Positions 18,066-26,022 of a stretch of 34,642 nt of DNA are shown here, one piece after another. Source of the DNA: Eubacteriales bacterium. GTDB lineage: Bacteria; Bacillota; Clostridia; Monoglobales; Firm-18. The position numbers and the translations under genes were made by a program. The notes under the pieces were generated by a model. The model did no database searches. It was given only the letters and a program-made list of their open reading frames with translations, and was not told the DNA's origin. The stretch lies in contig JAQVDK010000012.1 of the NCBI GenBank assembly GCA_028697835.1, forward strand, positions 1 to 34,642. The letters run 5' to 3'. Position 1 is the stretch's first letter. Each line of letters starts with the position of its first letter.

Positions 18066-18965
18066 TTAAAACAACGCCTCCACATAATCCTGCGCCGAAA
18101 AGGGCTGAAGGTCGTCAACCTGCTCGCCCACTCCAATAAAGCGAACAGGAATATCCTGCTCCCGCTTTATGGCGATAACAATGCCCCCCTTTGCGGTTCC
18201 GTCAAGCTTTGTAAGGATAATGCCCGTAATGTCTGCCGCCTGGCTAAAGCTTTTAGCTTGTGAGAGGGCGTTTTGACCCGTGGTCGCATCCAAAACCAAA
18301 AACACTTCCTTTTGCGCATTGGGCATTTCCCTGTCAATTATCTTATTTATTTTTGCAAGCTCATCCATTAAATTCTTTTTGTTGTGCAAGCGCCCTGCGG
18401 TGTCGCAAATCAAAACATCCGCCTCTCTTGCCCTTGCGGCGTTTATTGCGTCAAACACAACAGAGGCAGGGTCGCTTCCCTCTTGCTGCTTTATAATGTC
18501 AACCCCCACTCTGTCCGCCCAAATTTGAAGCTGGTCAATGGCGGCTGCCCTGAAGGTGTCCGCTGCGGCGACTATAACCTTTTTACCTTGGGATTTGTAA
18601 TGTGCCGCCAGCTTTCCTATGCTGGTAGTTTTCCCAACCCCGTTTACGCCTATAACCAGCACAACAGCCGGGGACGAAAGAGAAAACTCCTCATCGGTGC
18701 CCATAATATCTGCAATTATTTCTTTTAAAGCAAGGCGAAGGGCTTCTCCGTCCTGGATTTTTTCCTCCCTTGCCTTTTGCCTAAGCCGCTCTATTATCTC
18801 GCTGGAGGTTTCAAACCCCACATCAGACATGATAAGCACTTCCTCCAGCTCCTCAAACAAAGCTTCGTCAACCTTCGAAAAAACCCTTATAACATCCATT
18901 GTACGTGCGGAAAGCTGCTGCCTTGTCTTTTCCAATCCGCTTTTTAATTTGTCAAACAAACCCAA
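18066..18965 (-). CDS. ftsY: SRP receptor GTPase FtsY
   Basis: A 299-residue membrane-associated GTPase that receives Ffh-ribosome complexes for co-translational insertion. The NG domain has the P-loop GVNGVGKTTS (residues 106-115), AADTFRAAAIDQL, DTAGRLHNKKNLMDEL and TKLDGTAKGG, and ends with RFIGVGEQVDDLQPF. The acidic A domain seen in E. coli is absent, as is usual in Firmicutes. The start appears to be TTG at 18965, reading MGLFDKLKSGLEKTR, with GAAGGAGTGAAG upstream and the smc stop 1 base before it. The smc-ftsY order is classic for Gram-positives. Confidence 0.97.
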   Translation of the reverse strand: MGLFDKLKSGLEKTRQQLSARTMDVIRVFSKVDEALFEELEEVLIMSDVGFETSSEIIERLRQKAREEKIQDGEALRLALKEIIADIMGTDEEFSLSSPAVVLVIGVNGVGKTTSIGKLAAHYKSQGKKVIVAAADTFRAAAIDQLQIWADRVGVDIIKQQEGSDPASVVFDAINAARAREADVLICDTAGRLHNKKNLMDELAKINKIIDREMPNAQKEVFLVLDATTGQNALSQAKSFSQAADITGIILTKLDGTAKGGIVIAIKREQDIPVRFIGVGEQVDDLQPFSAQDYVEALF

Positions 18966-18966
18966 G

Positions 18967-21900
18967 CTACTTCACTCCTTCTATTTCTACCTGGTCAATA
19001 TTAAGTGCCAGTATGTTTGTAACTCCCTGCTCTTGCATTGTAACGCCATAGAGCATATTTGCCGCCTCCATGGTACCGCGCCTGTGGGTAACCACTATAA
19101 ATTGGGAATCCTGCGCAAACCTCTTTAGAAAATCTGCAAAGCGGTAAACATTAACGTCATCCAGCGCCGCTTCAATTTCGTCAAGCACGCAAAAAGGTGC
19201 CGGCCTTACCTTCAAAATGGCAAACAAAAGCGCAATCGACACCAAAGCCTGCTCGCCGCCCGAGAGCAAAATCATATTTTTAACCGCTTTTCCCGGTGGC
19301 TGAACATCAATGTTAACGCCGCTTTCCAAAACATTGTCCGGCTCCGTAAGGGAAAGCTTTGCACTCCCTCCGCCGAAAATCTCTGCAAAAACCTCGCTGA
19401 AGTTTTCGTTTATAACCTTAAACTTCTCGAAAAACTGCTCTTTCATTATAGACACCATGTCATAGATTACCTTTTCCAAATCCTTTTGCGCTTCCACCAA
19501 ATCACTTCGCTGGGACGTCAAAAAGTCAAAGCGCTCTTTAATGCTTGCATACTCCTCAATGGCGTCTATATTAATATTTCCCAAGGACTTTATTTCATTT
19601 CTCAAAGACGCAATTTCCTTCTGCGCCGTGGAAATACTTCCAACATCGGTTCGAAGCTGCTGCGCCGTCGAAATGGTAAGCTCATATTCCTCCCAAAGGC
19701 GGCTTATTGTGTTTTCAAGCTCGACCTCCGTCTTGGTACGCCTGTTTTCTATGCGGGAAAGCTCCTCCTTAAGCTTAAGCTGTGCTTCCCTCTCCTTAGC
19801 CAATTCTTGTTGCTTTTCTTTAATTTCTTCTTCTATTTGCCTTCTGCGTGTCCTAAGACGCTCTATTTCCTCTTTTAGCTCTATATTTTCTTCTTCAATC
19901 TCACTTGTCTGCTGAGATTTAAACTCTATGTCATCAAGCAAATCCTCGTTTTTATCTTGTATTTCTTCTATGTTTTGCTCTTTAATGTCTATACTTCTTT
20001 CAATTTCCAGCTTTCGGGCCATAACCAGCTCCACCCGCTCGCTGTGTAGCTGGATATCCTTTTTCACATCCGCAAGGGACATTTTAAGCGAAACCAGCTC
20101 GCCGCTTTTTTCCTCCCTTTGGCTTGCTGCCGTTTGGCTTTGTGCCTTGTGGATTTCGGCCTGCTTTTCCAATTCGGCTGTATCTTCGCTTAAAAGCTGA
20201 ATTTCCCTTTCCAGCGTGGAAATTTCCTTTGCCATCTCGCTTATGCGCTGGGAAATTTGGCTTTGCTCCAAGATGGATGCCTGCCTGCCCTTTTCCATGC
20301 TTTCAAGCAAGTCCTGTGAGTGCTTAAGCTTCAAATCAAGGCTTATACACTCCTCGTTTGCCTGCTTTAACTGATGGGCAATTTCCCTCGCCTTATCATT
20401 ATATTGCTCAAGCTCTTGCTTTATATCTTCAACTTCACAGCCCGCCTTTTCAAAATCCGCCTCAAGCTGCTCTATTGCTTTTTTAAGCTGTCGAAGCTCG
20501 TTTGCACGGGCAAAAAGTCCAACTCCGACGCTTCTGCTGCCGCCGGACATAGCCCCGCCGGGAGTGAGCAAATCACCTTCAAGGGTAACTATCCTAAAAC
20601 GGTAGTTATATTTTCTTGCCATGGCAACTGCACTGTCAATACTGTCAACAACTACAACCCGCCCCAAAAGATAGTTTACCACCGGCTCAATGGACTTATC
20701 ATAGCTTACAAGCCGAGAGGCAAGCGCTATGTAGCCTTTGTTTTGCTCAAGCCCCTTTTCTTCCAAAATGCCGCCTCTTGATGCGCTGACAGGCAAAAAG
20801 GTCGCCCGCCCTGCTTTTGTCCGCTTTAAAAACTCAATAGCCCGCTTGGCGTCCTCCTCTGTTTTAGTAACAATGTTTTGCATGATAGCGCCCAAGGCAG
20901 CTTCCATGGCAAGGGTATATTTTTCGGGCACTTTCAAAAGCTGTGCCACCGTTCCCAAAATACCCGTGCCTTTAAGCTCGCCATTTTGATGGCTTTGCAT
21001 AACCGCCCTGACGCTTTTGCTGTAGTTGTCAAAGGATTTTTCCATATCCTCAAGCAAGCGCCCTCTGGACTGGGCTTTTTCTAAGCTTATTTGTATCTGC
21101 TGTCGATTTTTTTGTTTGTTTTGAAATTCTTCTTGCTTTGTGTCTATTTCCCGGGAAATATGTCGATGTTTTTGCGAAAGCTGTGAAACAGCCTTGTTCT
21201 TTTCATCAAGCAAAAGCCTTATTTCCTCTGTGCTTACAGCTAAGTCTTGGTATTCCTTCTCCTTTGTTGAAAGCTCCTTTTCAATTGCTTCTGCCCTTGC
21301 CTCAAAGCTGTCGGATAGTGCCTTGTAGTTGCCTATTTTACTGCGGGCGCTCGAAGCCTGGTTCATTTTTTCTATAATTTCTGCGCCTATTTGCTGGGCG
21401 GCAATGTTTTTTTCCTGCTCGGACCTTGCAAGGGCTGAAACTTCCTCCTCCAAAGCGGAAATTGCCCTCTGCAAATCCGCCTCCTTTGCCAAAAGCCCTT
21501 CAATATCCCCGTCCTTGTCGGAAAGGGACTGTTCCAGCTCAACAATTTTCAAATTAAGCTCGTCGATTTCAGTTTCAATGCGCCTTACGCTTTCGTTGTT
21601 GTATCCAATCTTGCTTTTTAAAACCTCAATATCGCTTTTAAGGTTAGACAAGGTAGCAACATTTTCCGATTGCAGCTCCTGCTTGGCTTCCATTTCCTCG
21701 CCGCAAAGGCGCATTTCTTCAAAAAGCCTGGTATTATCCTCCTCAAGCTTTTCAATTTTTTCTTTAACGCTGAAAAGCTGGGCGCCAACGTCGCTGCATA
21801 TGGCGTCTGTTTCCTCTTTAATCTTTTTGAATTTTTCTATATTGTCCAAAGAAACATTAACCTCCAAAACCTTAAGCCTGTCTCGAAGGTTTAAGAATTT

Positions 21901-22539
21901 CTTTGCCTTTTCTGCCTGAAGACCAAGAGGCTCCAGTTGAAGCTGAAGCTCCGATATAATATCGTCAATCCTGGTAACATTTTCCTTGGTGCGCTCCAGC
22001 TTGCGCTCTGCTTCCTCTTTTCGATAGCGGTATTTTGTAATGCCTGCCGCCTCTTCAAAAATCTGCCGCCTGTCCTCTGCCTTACTGCCGATAATTTCGG
22101 CAATTTTGCCCTGTCCTATTATGGAATATCCGTCCCTGCCCACGCCCGTGTCCATAAAAAGCTCGTGAATGTCCTTCAGACGGCAGGAGGCTTTGTTGAT
22201 AAAATATTCACTTTCCCCGGAGCGGAAAACCCGGCGGGTGATGACAACCTCGTCATAGTCTATGGGAAGGTGCTTTTCCGTGTTGTCAACATATAGTGAT
22301 ACCTCTGCAAAACCAAGGGCCTTGCGCCTTTGGGTGCCTGCAAAGATAACATCCTGCATGCTTCCCCCACGCAGGGTTTTTGCGCTTTGCTCACCCATAA
22401 CCCAGCGGATTGCGTCGGCAATATTGCTCTTTCCGCTTCCGTTGGGTCCAACTATGGCAGTAATGCCCTTGCCAAATTCCATGCAAACTTTATCAGCAAA
22501 GGATTTAAAACCTTGCGCTTCCAATTTTTTTAAATACAT
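18967..22539 (-). CDS. smc: Chromosome segregation SMC ATPase
   Basis: A 1190-residue condensin subunit that forms a loop-extruding dimer with ScpA and ScpB. Walker A GPNGSGKS is at residues 31-38. Two long coiled coils flank the hinge, which contains GTVAQLLKVPEKYTLAMEAA and the glycine-rich LTPGGAMSGGSRS. The C-terminal head has the signature LLSGGEQALVSIALLFAIL and Walker B-type PFCVLDEIEAALDD. The length is normal. The ATG at 22539 overlaps the radical SAM gene upstream by 10 bases. scpA and scpB are not in the window. Confidence 0.98.
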   Translation of the reverse strand: MYLKKLEAQGFKSFADKVCMEFGKGITAIVGPNGSGKSNIADAIRWVMGEQSAKTLRGGSMQDVIFAGTQRRKALGFAEVSLYVDNTEKHLPIDYDEVVITRRVFRSGESEYFINKASCRLKDIHELFMDTGVGRDGYSIIGQGKIAEIIGSKAEDRRQIFEEAAGITKYRYRKEEAERKLERTKENVTRIDDIISELQLQLEPLGLQAEKAKKFLNLRDRLKVLEVNVSLDNIEKFKKIKEETDAICSDVGAQLFSVKEKIEKLEEDNTRLFEEMRLCGEEMEAKQELQSENVATLSNLKSDIEVLKSKIGYNNESVRRIETEIDELNLKIVELEQSLSDKDGDIEGLLAKEADLQRAISALEEEVSALARSEQEKNIAAQQIGAEIIEKMNQASSARSKIGNYKALSDSFEARAEAIEKELSTKEKEYQDLAVSTEEIRLLLDEKNKAVSQLSQKHRHISREIDTKQEEFQNKQKNRQQIQISLEKAQSRGRLLEDMEKSFDNYSKSVRAVMQSHQNGELKGTGILGTVAQLLKVPEKYTLAMEAALGAIMQNIVTKTEEDAKRAIEFLKRTKAGRATFLPVSASRGGILEEKGLEQNKGYIALASRLVSYDKSIEPVVNYLLGRVVVVDSIDSAVAMARKYNYRFRIVTLEGDLLTPGGAMSGGSRSVGVGLFARANELRQLKKAIEQLEADFEKAGCEVEDIKQELEQYNDKAREIAHQLKQANEECISLDLKLKHSQDLLESMEKGRQASILEQSQISQRISEMAKEISTLEREIQLLSEDTAELEKQAEIHKAQSQTAASQREEKSGELVSLKMSLADVKKDIQLHSERVELVMARKLEIERSIDIKEQNIEEIQDKNEDLLDDIEFKSQQTSEIEEENIELKEEIERLRTRRRQIEEEIKEKQQELAKEREAQLKLKEELSRIENRRTKTEVELENTISRLWEEYELTISTAQQLRTDVGSISTAQKEIASLRNEIKSLGNINIDAIEEYASIKERFDFLTSQRSDLVEAQKDLEKVIYDMVSIMKEQFFEKFKVINENFSEVFAEIFGGGSAKLSLTEPDNVLESGVNIDVQPPGKAVKNMILLSGGEQALVSIALLFAILKVRPAPFCVLDEIEAALDDVNVYRFADFLKRFAQDSQFIVVTHRRGTMEAANMLYGVTMQEQGVTNILALNIDQVEIEGVK

Positions 22540-23363
22540 CTCGGACTATCCTTTTCTATAATATCGTAAACAATCTCACGAAAACGGGGATGATACGGCC
22601 CTGCCACCAAGTTTTCCTTAGCCTCGTCCTCGGTGACCAAAAGTCCCAGCCTTATTATTTTAATGCTTGCCTGCTCAAAAAGCCGCACAAGAGGGGCGCA
22701 GGTTTGCGCCGCCTGCTCCAGTGTCAAGGGAGCATACCTTCCCGCAACATACTCGTCGTATAAATCCGTATCCCGAAAAACAAGGGTGGGGTAAATACGT
22801 ACAAAATCCGGCGAAAGCTCTATAAGCTTTTTGGCTGTGTATAGGCTTTTTTCCATAGAATCGCCTAAAAGACCTACCATCATCTGAAGGCCTAAAGAAA
22901 AGTCATATTCCCTGATTAAATCAACCGCCCTTTGAACATCGGCTGCTGTGTGCCCTCTTTTATTTGCCAGCAAAACATCGTCACACATGCTTTGTACGCC
23001 GAGTTCAATTTCCGTAACCTTTTTACTTTTAAGGTTGTCCAGAATTTCACAGCTTATGGCGTCGGGGCGAGTGGACAGCCTTATGCCCTGTATTTTTCCC
23101 GCATTTTTATATTCAAGGGCAACGTCCAAAAGCTCGTTTTGCTGCCCGGGGTCTATGGCGGTAAAGCTCCCGCCGTAAAAGGCAACTTCTGCCCTGTGCT
23201 TATTTGTATCTATGGTTGAAAGGTACTTTTCAATAATTTGCCTTGCGTCATGGGCGGTAACATCACAGGCTGCGCCCGTTATATGCCGTTGGTTGCAAAA
23301 GGAGCACTGGTGGGGGCAGCCCCTGTGGGGCACAAAAATAGGTATAATTTTAAACTTTTTCAT
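22530..23363 (-). CDS. Elp3-like radical SAM protein without acetyltransferase domain
   Basis: A 277-residue radical SAM enzyme. The cluster-binding motif CPHQCSFC (C16, C20, C23) follows IPIFVPHRG, and EVAFYGGSFTAID, RLSTRPDAIS and VTEIELGVQS match the Elp3/YhcC-like radical SAM group. It ends soon after the VRIYPTLVFRDTDLYDEY segment and lacks the acetyltransferase half of true Elp3. This form is commonly found between rnc and smc in Clostridia; its substrate is unknown. The start is the ATG at 23363 (MKKFKIIPIF), which overlaps rnc by 14 bases with GGAAAG upstream. A frame running to 23648 lies inside rnc and is rejected. Confidence 0.9.
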   Translation of the reverse strand: MKKFKIIPIFVPHRGCPHQCSFCNQRHITGAACDVTAHDARQIIEKYLSTIDTNKHRAEVAFYGGSFTAIDPGQQNELLDVALEYKNAGKIQGIRLSTRPDAISCEILDNLKSKKVTEIELGVQSMCDDVLLANKRGHTAADVQRAVDLIREYDFSLGLQMMVGLLGDSMEKSLYTAKKLIELSPDFVRIYPTLVFRDTDLYDEYVAGRYAPLTLEQAAQTCAPLVRLFEQASIKIIRLGLLVTEDEAKENLVAGPYHPRFREIVYDIIEKDSPRCI

Positions 23364-24036
23364 TTGCCAATCTTTCCAGCGCCTTGTGGGCTGCGTCCTG
23401 CTCCGCATCCTTTTTGCTCCTGCCCCTTCCAACCGCAAGCTTTTTCCCGTTCGATACAACCTCAACGGTAAAAATCTTGGAATGTTCGGGCCCTTCCTCT
23501 TTAATATGAATATACTCCACAACGGAATCCCTTTGCTGGACCTCCTCCTGCAAGGCGGTTTTATAATCCTTGAAGGCGCCTTTTCCTTTTCGCACCTGCT
23601 CAATACTGCTTTCAAGGGTACGAAGCGTAAATTCCCTCGCAGCGTCAATTCCCCCGTCTAAATAAATGGCGGCAATAATCGCCTCCATAACATCCGCAAG
23701 GATTGACGGGCGGGTCCTGCCGCCGGTCATTGCCTCGCCCTTGCTTAGTATGATGTGCTTGCCAAGGTCCAGCTTTTCAGAGCACTTTGCAAGACATTGC
23801 TCACAAACCAAAGCAGCCCTCATTTTTGAAAGACCGCCCTCGGGCATGTCCGTAAAATTATTGTAGATATATGTGCTTACGATAAACGAAAGAATGCTGT
23901 CGCCCAAAAACTCAAGCCGCTCATAGCTTTTTCCCTTTTTCTTGTTTTCATTTGCGAAGGAGCTGTGGGTAAGAGCGGTGGCAAGCAGGCTTTCATCCTT
24001 AAACGTGTATCCAAGCTTTTTCATAAGTTCTTGCAT
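23350..24036 (-). CDS. rnc: Ribonuclease III
   Basis: A 228-residue double-strand RNA endonuclease for rRNA processing and mRNA turnover. The catalytic signature is ERLEFLGDSILSF (about residues 39-51), with the second acidic site in ADVMEAIIAAIYLDGG. A C-terminal dsRNA-binding domain covers about 155-225 (DYKTALQEEVQQRD to KKDAEQDAAHKALERL). The ATG at 24036 has TAAGGAG 8 bases upstream. The leader between acpP and rnc contains a 19-bp perfect hairpin that could be an RNase III substrate. The gene overlaps the radical SAM gene by 14 bases. Confidence 0.98.
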   Translation of the reverse strand: MQELMKKLGYTFKDESLLATALTHSSFANENKKKGKSYERLEFLGDSILSFIVSTYIYNNFTDMPEGGLSKMRAALVCEQCLAKCSEKLDLGKHIILSKGEAMTGGRTRPSILADVMEAIIAAIYLDGGIDAAREFTLRTLESSIEQVRKGKGAFKDYKTALQEEVQQRDSVVEYIHIKEEGPEHSKIFTVEVVSNGKKLAVGRGRSKKDAEQDAAHKALERLANEKV

Positions 24037-24087
24037 TTTTTAACGCTCCTTACGAATCAACCCCAAGCCTTCTTTAACAATAAGGTA

Positions 24088-24128
24088 TTTTTGCTTATTA
24101 TGAAAAGGTTTTTCATAATAAGCAAAAA
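24088..24128 (-). other. 19-bp perfect stem-loop in the rnc leader
   Basis: Bases 24088-24106 are exactly complementary to 24110-24128, leaving a 3-base loop at 24107-24109. On the minus strand the hairpin lies between the acpP terminator and the rnc ribosome binding site, and it is not followed by a T-run. A long perfect helix in an rnc leader is a natural candidate for RNase III cleavage and autoregulation, as known for E. coli rnc. That role is inferred here. The outermost pairs use the T-tract of the acpP terminator, so the two structures could compete. Confidence 0.7.
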
Positions 24129-24143
24129 GCCCTTATTGGGCTT
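24124..24143 (-). terminator. Rho-independent terminator after acpP, with the stop codon in its loop
   Basis: On the minus strand AAGCCC (24143-24138), a 5-base loop (24137-24133) and GGGCTT (24132-24127) form a hairpin followed by T residues down to 24124. The acpP stop codon TAA (24135-24133) lies within the loop. The stem is short, so termination may be partial and allow read-through into rnc. Confidence 0.7.
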
Positions 24144-24366
24144 GTTGTCTTTTGATAAAGTTAACCGCATCGGCAACGGTTACGATTGTTTCTGCCTCCT
24201 CGTCGGGAATTTCGATGTCGAACTCTTCTTCCATAGCCATAACAAGCTCAACAAGGTCTAAAGAATCCGCACCAAGGTCATCTGTAAGCGATGAGTCCAT
24301 AGTTATGTCATCCTCGTCAACACCAAGCTGCTCTGCAAGGATTTCTTTAATCTTTTCAAATTCCAT
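24133..24366 (-). CDS. acpP: Acyl carrier protein
   Basis: A 77-residue acidic ACP that carries growing acyl chains in fatty acid and phospholipid synthesis. The phosphopantetheine attachment serine is S35 in [13 protein letters not shown]. The start is the ATG at 24366 ([15 protein letters not shown]), with GGAGG 8 bases upstream; a frame opening at 24381 would contain this site. It has its own promoter in the gap after plsX and a terminator at its end, so it can be transcribed at higher levels than its neighbours, as ACP requires. The plsX-acpP-rnc-smc-ftsY order is typical of Firmicutes, here without fabD/fabG in between. Confidence 0.97.
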   Translation of the reverse strand: MEFEKIKEILAEQLGVDEDDITMDSSLTDDLGADSLDLVELVMAMEEEFDIEIPDEEAETIVTVADAVNFIKRQQAQ

Positions 24367-24400
24367 ATTTAATTCCTCCATGTTTTTTGATTTTGATGAA

Positions 24401-24432
24401 ATTATATTATAATATAATTTATATTACGTCAA
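24401..24432 (-). promoter_or_regulatory. acpP promoter with overlapping 18-bp palindrome
   Basis: On the minus strand, TTGACG (24432-24427) is followed by several possible -10 boxes: TAATAT (24409-24404, spacing 17), TATAAT (24411-24406, spacing 15) and TATAAT (24406-24401, spacing 20). The -35 contains the TGA stop of plsX. Bases 24401-24418 are a perfect 18-bp AT-only palindrome covering the -10 region, which might bind a regulator or simply reflect overlapping TATAAT boxes. Confidence 0.65.
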
Positions 24433-25406
24433 GTACTTTTTATTAAATTTGTTATGGAATTAATAGCATTTGCTTCGTGGAACTTTTTAGCCTGACGTAT
24501 GGCATTGTAGAAAGCCAGCGCATTGGATGAGCCATGCGCCTTTATTACCGCGCCCTTGGCACCTAAAACGGGGGCGCCGCCATGCTCGTTGTAATCAAAT
24601 TTTTTCTTAAATTCCGAAATTCCGCCTTTTAAGATTAGGGCAGATATCTTCGTTAAAATATTTTTCATAAGCATGTCTTTTAAATTCTTTGAAAAATAAA
24701 GTGCGGTGCCTTCAATGGCTTTTAGAAAAACATTTCCCGTAAAACCGTCGGCAACCAAAACGTCTGCCATGCCATAGAGCACATCCCTGCCTTCCACATT
24801 GCCTATAAAATTTACAGGCAGCTGGGAGATAAGACGGTATGCGCTTTGGGTTGCCTCGTTTCCCTTGTGCTCCTCCGTACCGTTGTTCAAAAGCCCCACC
24901 CGAGGATTTTCCACCCCCAAAACAGCCTGGGCATAAATGCTTCCCATCAGGGCAAACTGCTCCAAAAGCTCGGGAGAGCAATCCACGTTCGCCCCACCGT
25001 CAATTAAAATTACAGAGCCGCCTTCAGCAGGTATAATCGGTGCCATGGCAACCCGCCTTATCCCTTTAATGCGCTTTACGATAAGGGTAGTGCCGGTTAT
25101 AAGAGCGCCTGTGTTTCCTGCGCAAACAAAAGCATCGCCCATGCCCTCGGCAAGTATTTTAAGCCCCACCACCATGGACGAGTCGGTTTTCGAGCGGATA
25201 GAGCCCACCGGGTCGTCCTCGTTTGCGATAACCTCTTTGGTATGGACTATCTCTATATTTTCATGATTTGTAAGGTGTTTTTCAATTTCGCTTTTGTCTC
25301 CGGTTAAAATAATATTAACCCCAAGCCTCTGTGCCGCCATCATGCTACCTTTTACAATTTCTTTTGGGGCATTGTCTCCGCCCATTGCGTCAACTATTAT
25401 TTTCAT
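24429..25406 (-). CDS. plsX: Phosphate acyltransferase PlsX
   Basis: A 325-residue peripheral enzyme that makes acyl-phosphate from acyl-ACP, the first step of the PlsX/PlsY phosphatidic acid route. The N-terminus MKIIVDAMGGDNAPKEIVKG and the segments VCAGNTGALITGTTLIVKRI, VDCSPELLEQFALMG, LLNNGTEEHKGNE and VADGFTGNVFLKAIEG are diagnostic. The ATG at 25406 is fixed by the family, although the ribosome binding site is weak. Neighbouring acpP and pgsA give a small phospholipid-synthesis group. The rpmF gene that usually precedes plsX is absent; pgsA is there instead. Confidence 0.97.
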   Translation of the reverse strand: MKIIVDAMGGDNAPKEIVKGSMMAAQRLGVNIILTGDKSEIEKHLTNHENIEIVHTKEVIANEDDPVGSIRSKTDSSMVVGLKILAEGMGDAFVCAGNTGALITGTTLIVKRIKGIRRVAMAPIIPAEGGSVILIDGGANVDCSPELLEQFALMGSIYAQAVLGVENPRVGLLNNGTEEHKGNEATQSAYRLISQLPVNFIGNVEGRDVLYGMADVLVADGFTGNVFLKAIEGTALYFSKNLKDMLMKNILTKISALILKGGISEFKKKFDYNEHGGAPVLGAKGAVIKAHGSSNALAFYNAIRQAKKFHEANAINSITNLIKST

Positions 25407-25450
25407 AACACATTATGCAGCCTTTCCGTCCACAAAATTACAAACTTCCC

Positions 25451-25477
25451 CACACAAACCGCGGACATATTTGTGCG
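25451..25477 (-). other. Possible stem-loop between pgsA and plsX
   Basis: CACACAAA (25451-25458) and TTTGTGCG (25470-25477) can pair over eight positions, including one G-U pair on the minus strand, around an 11-base loop. It lies within the 73-base gap between pgsA and plsX, which otherwise shows no clear promoter. No T-run follows, so it is not a normal terminator. Functional meaning is unknown. Confidence 0.3.
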
Positions 25478-25479
25478 TT

Positions 25480-26022
25480 TTATTTTATCTCTATCAGGTT
25501 TTTATTTTGCAAGATATATTCCGCCCCCGAATACACCGTAGCCACCGTGGCGGCAATCATCAGCACATTGGAAAGCAGAATTCCCCCTACTGAAATTTCG
25601 TAAATCCTGTCAATGAGCATTGCCACAATCGCCACAATTTGCAGCACTGTTTTAATCTTTCCGGACATTCCGGCGGGAATCACCTTTCCGTTTGATATAG
25701 CCACTATCCTAAGGCTTGTTACGATAAATTCCCGGGATATTATTACAAGGGCAAACCACGGGTCAAGCTTTCCCATGCCCACAAGGCCCACAAGCGCAGC
25801 AGTAACCAAAAGTTTGTCCGCCAATGGGTCAATAAATTTACCAAAGGTGGTTTCTTGGTCATATTTCCTTGCCACATACCCGTCAACACCGTCCGTTACC
25901 GCAGCTATAACGAAAATCACCGCACTTATATACTGGGCAAAAGGTATGTCATACAACAAAAAAAACATAAAAACAGGAACCAAAACAATCCTGAAAAGAG
26001 TTATCTTATTGGCGGTATTCAT
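25480..26022 (-). CDS. pgsA: CDP-diacylglycerol-glycerol-3-phosphate 3-phosphatidyltransferase
   Basis: A 180-residue membrane enzyme that makes phosphatidylglycerol phosphate. The CDP-alcohol phosphatidyltransferase motif is complete, from D44 in TDGVDGYVAR to D65 and D69 in FGKFIDPLADK. The N-terminus MNTANKITLFRIVLVPVFMF is typical, and about five hydrophobic segments follow. The ATG at 26022 overlaps the rimO stop by 4 bases. The rimO-pgsA-(cinA)-recA neighbourhood is conserved in Firmicutes; here cinA lies on the other side of recA. Confidence 0.96.
   Translation of the reverse strand: MNTANKITLFRIVLVPVFMFFLLYDIPFAQYISAVIFVIAAVTDGVDGYVARKYDQETTFGKFIDPLADKLLVTAALVGLVGMGKLDPWFALVIISREFIVTSLRIVAISNGKVIPAGMSGKIKTVLQIVAIVAMLIDRIYEISVGGILLSNVLMIAATVATVYSGAEYILQNKNLIEIK

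Noticed and set aside
22530-23648. Longer 372-codon form of the radical SAM gene
   Set aside because: The additional 95 codons lie inside rnc, are basic and low in family resemblance, and the ATG at 23363 gives the expected N-terminus with a ribosome binding site.
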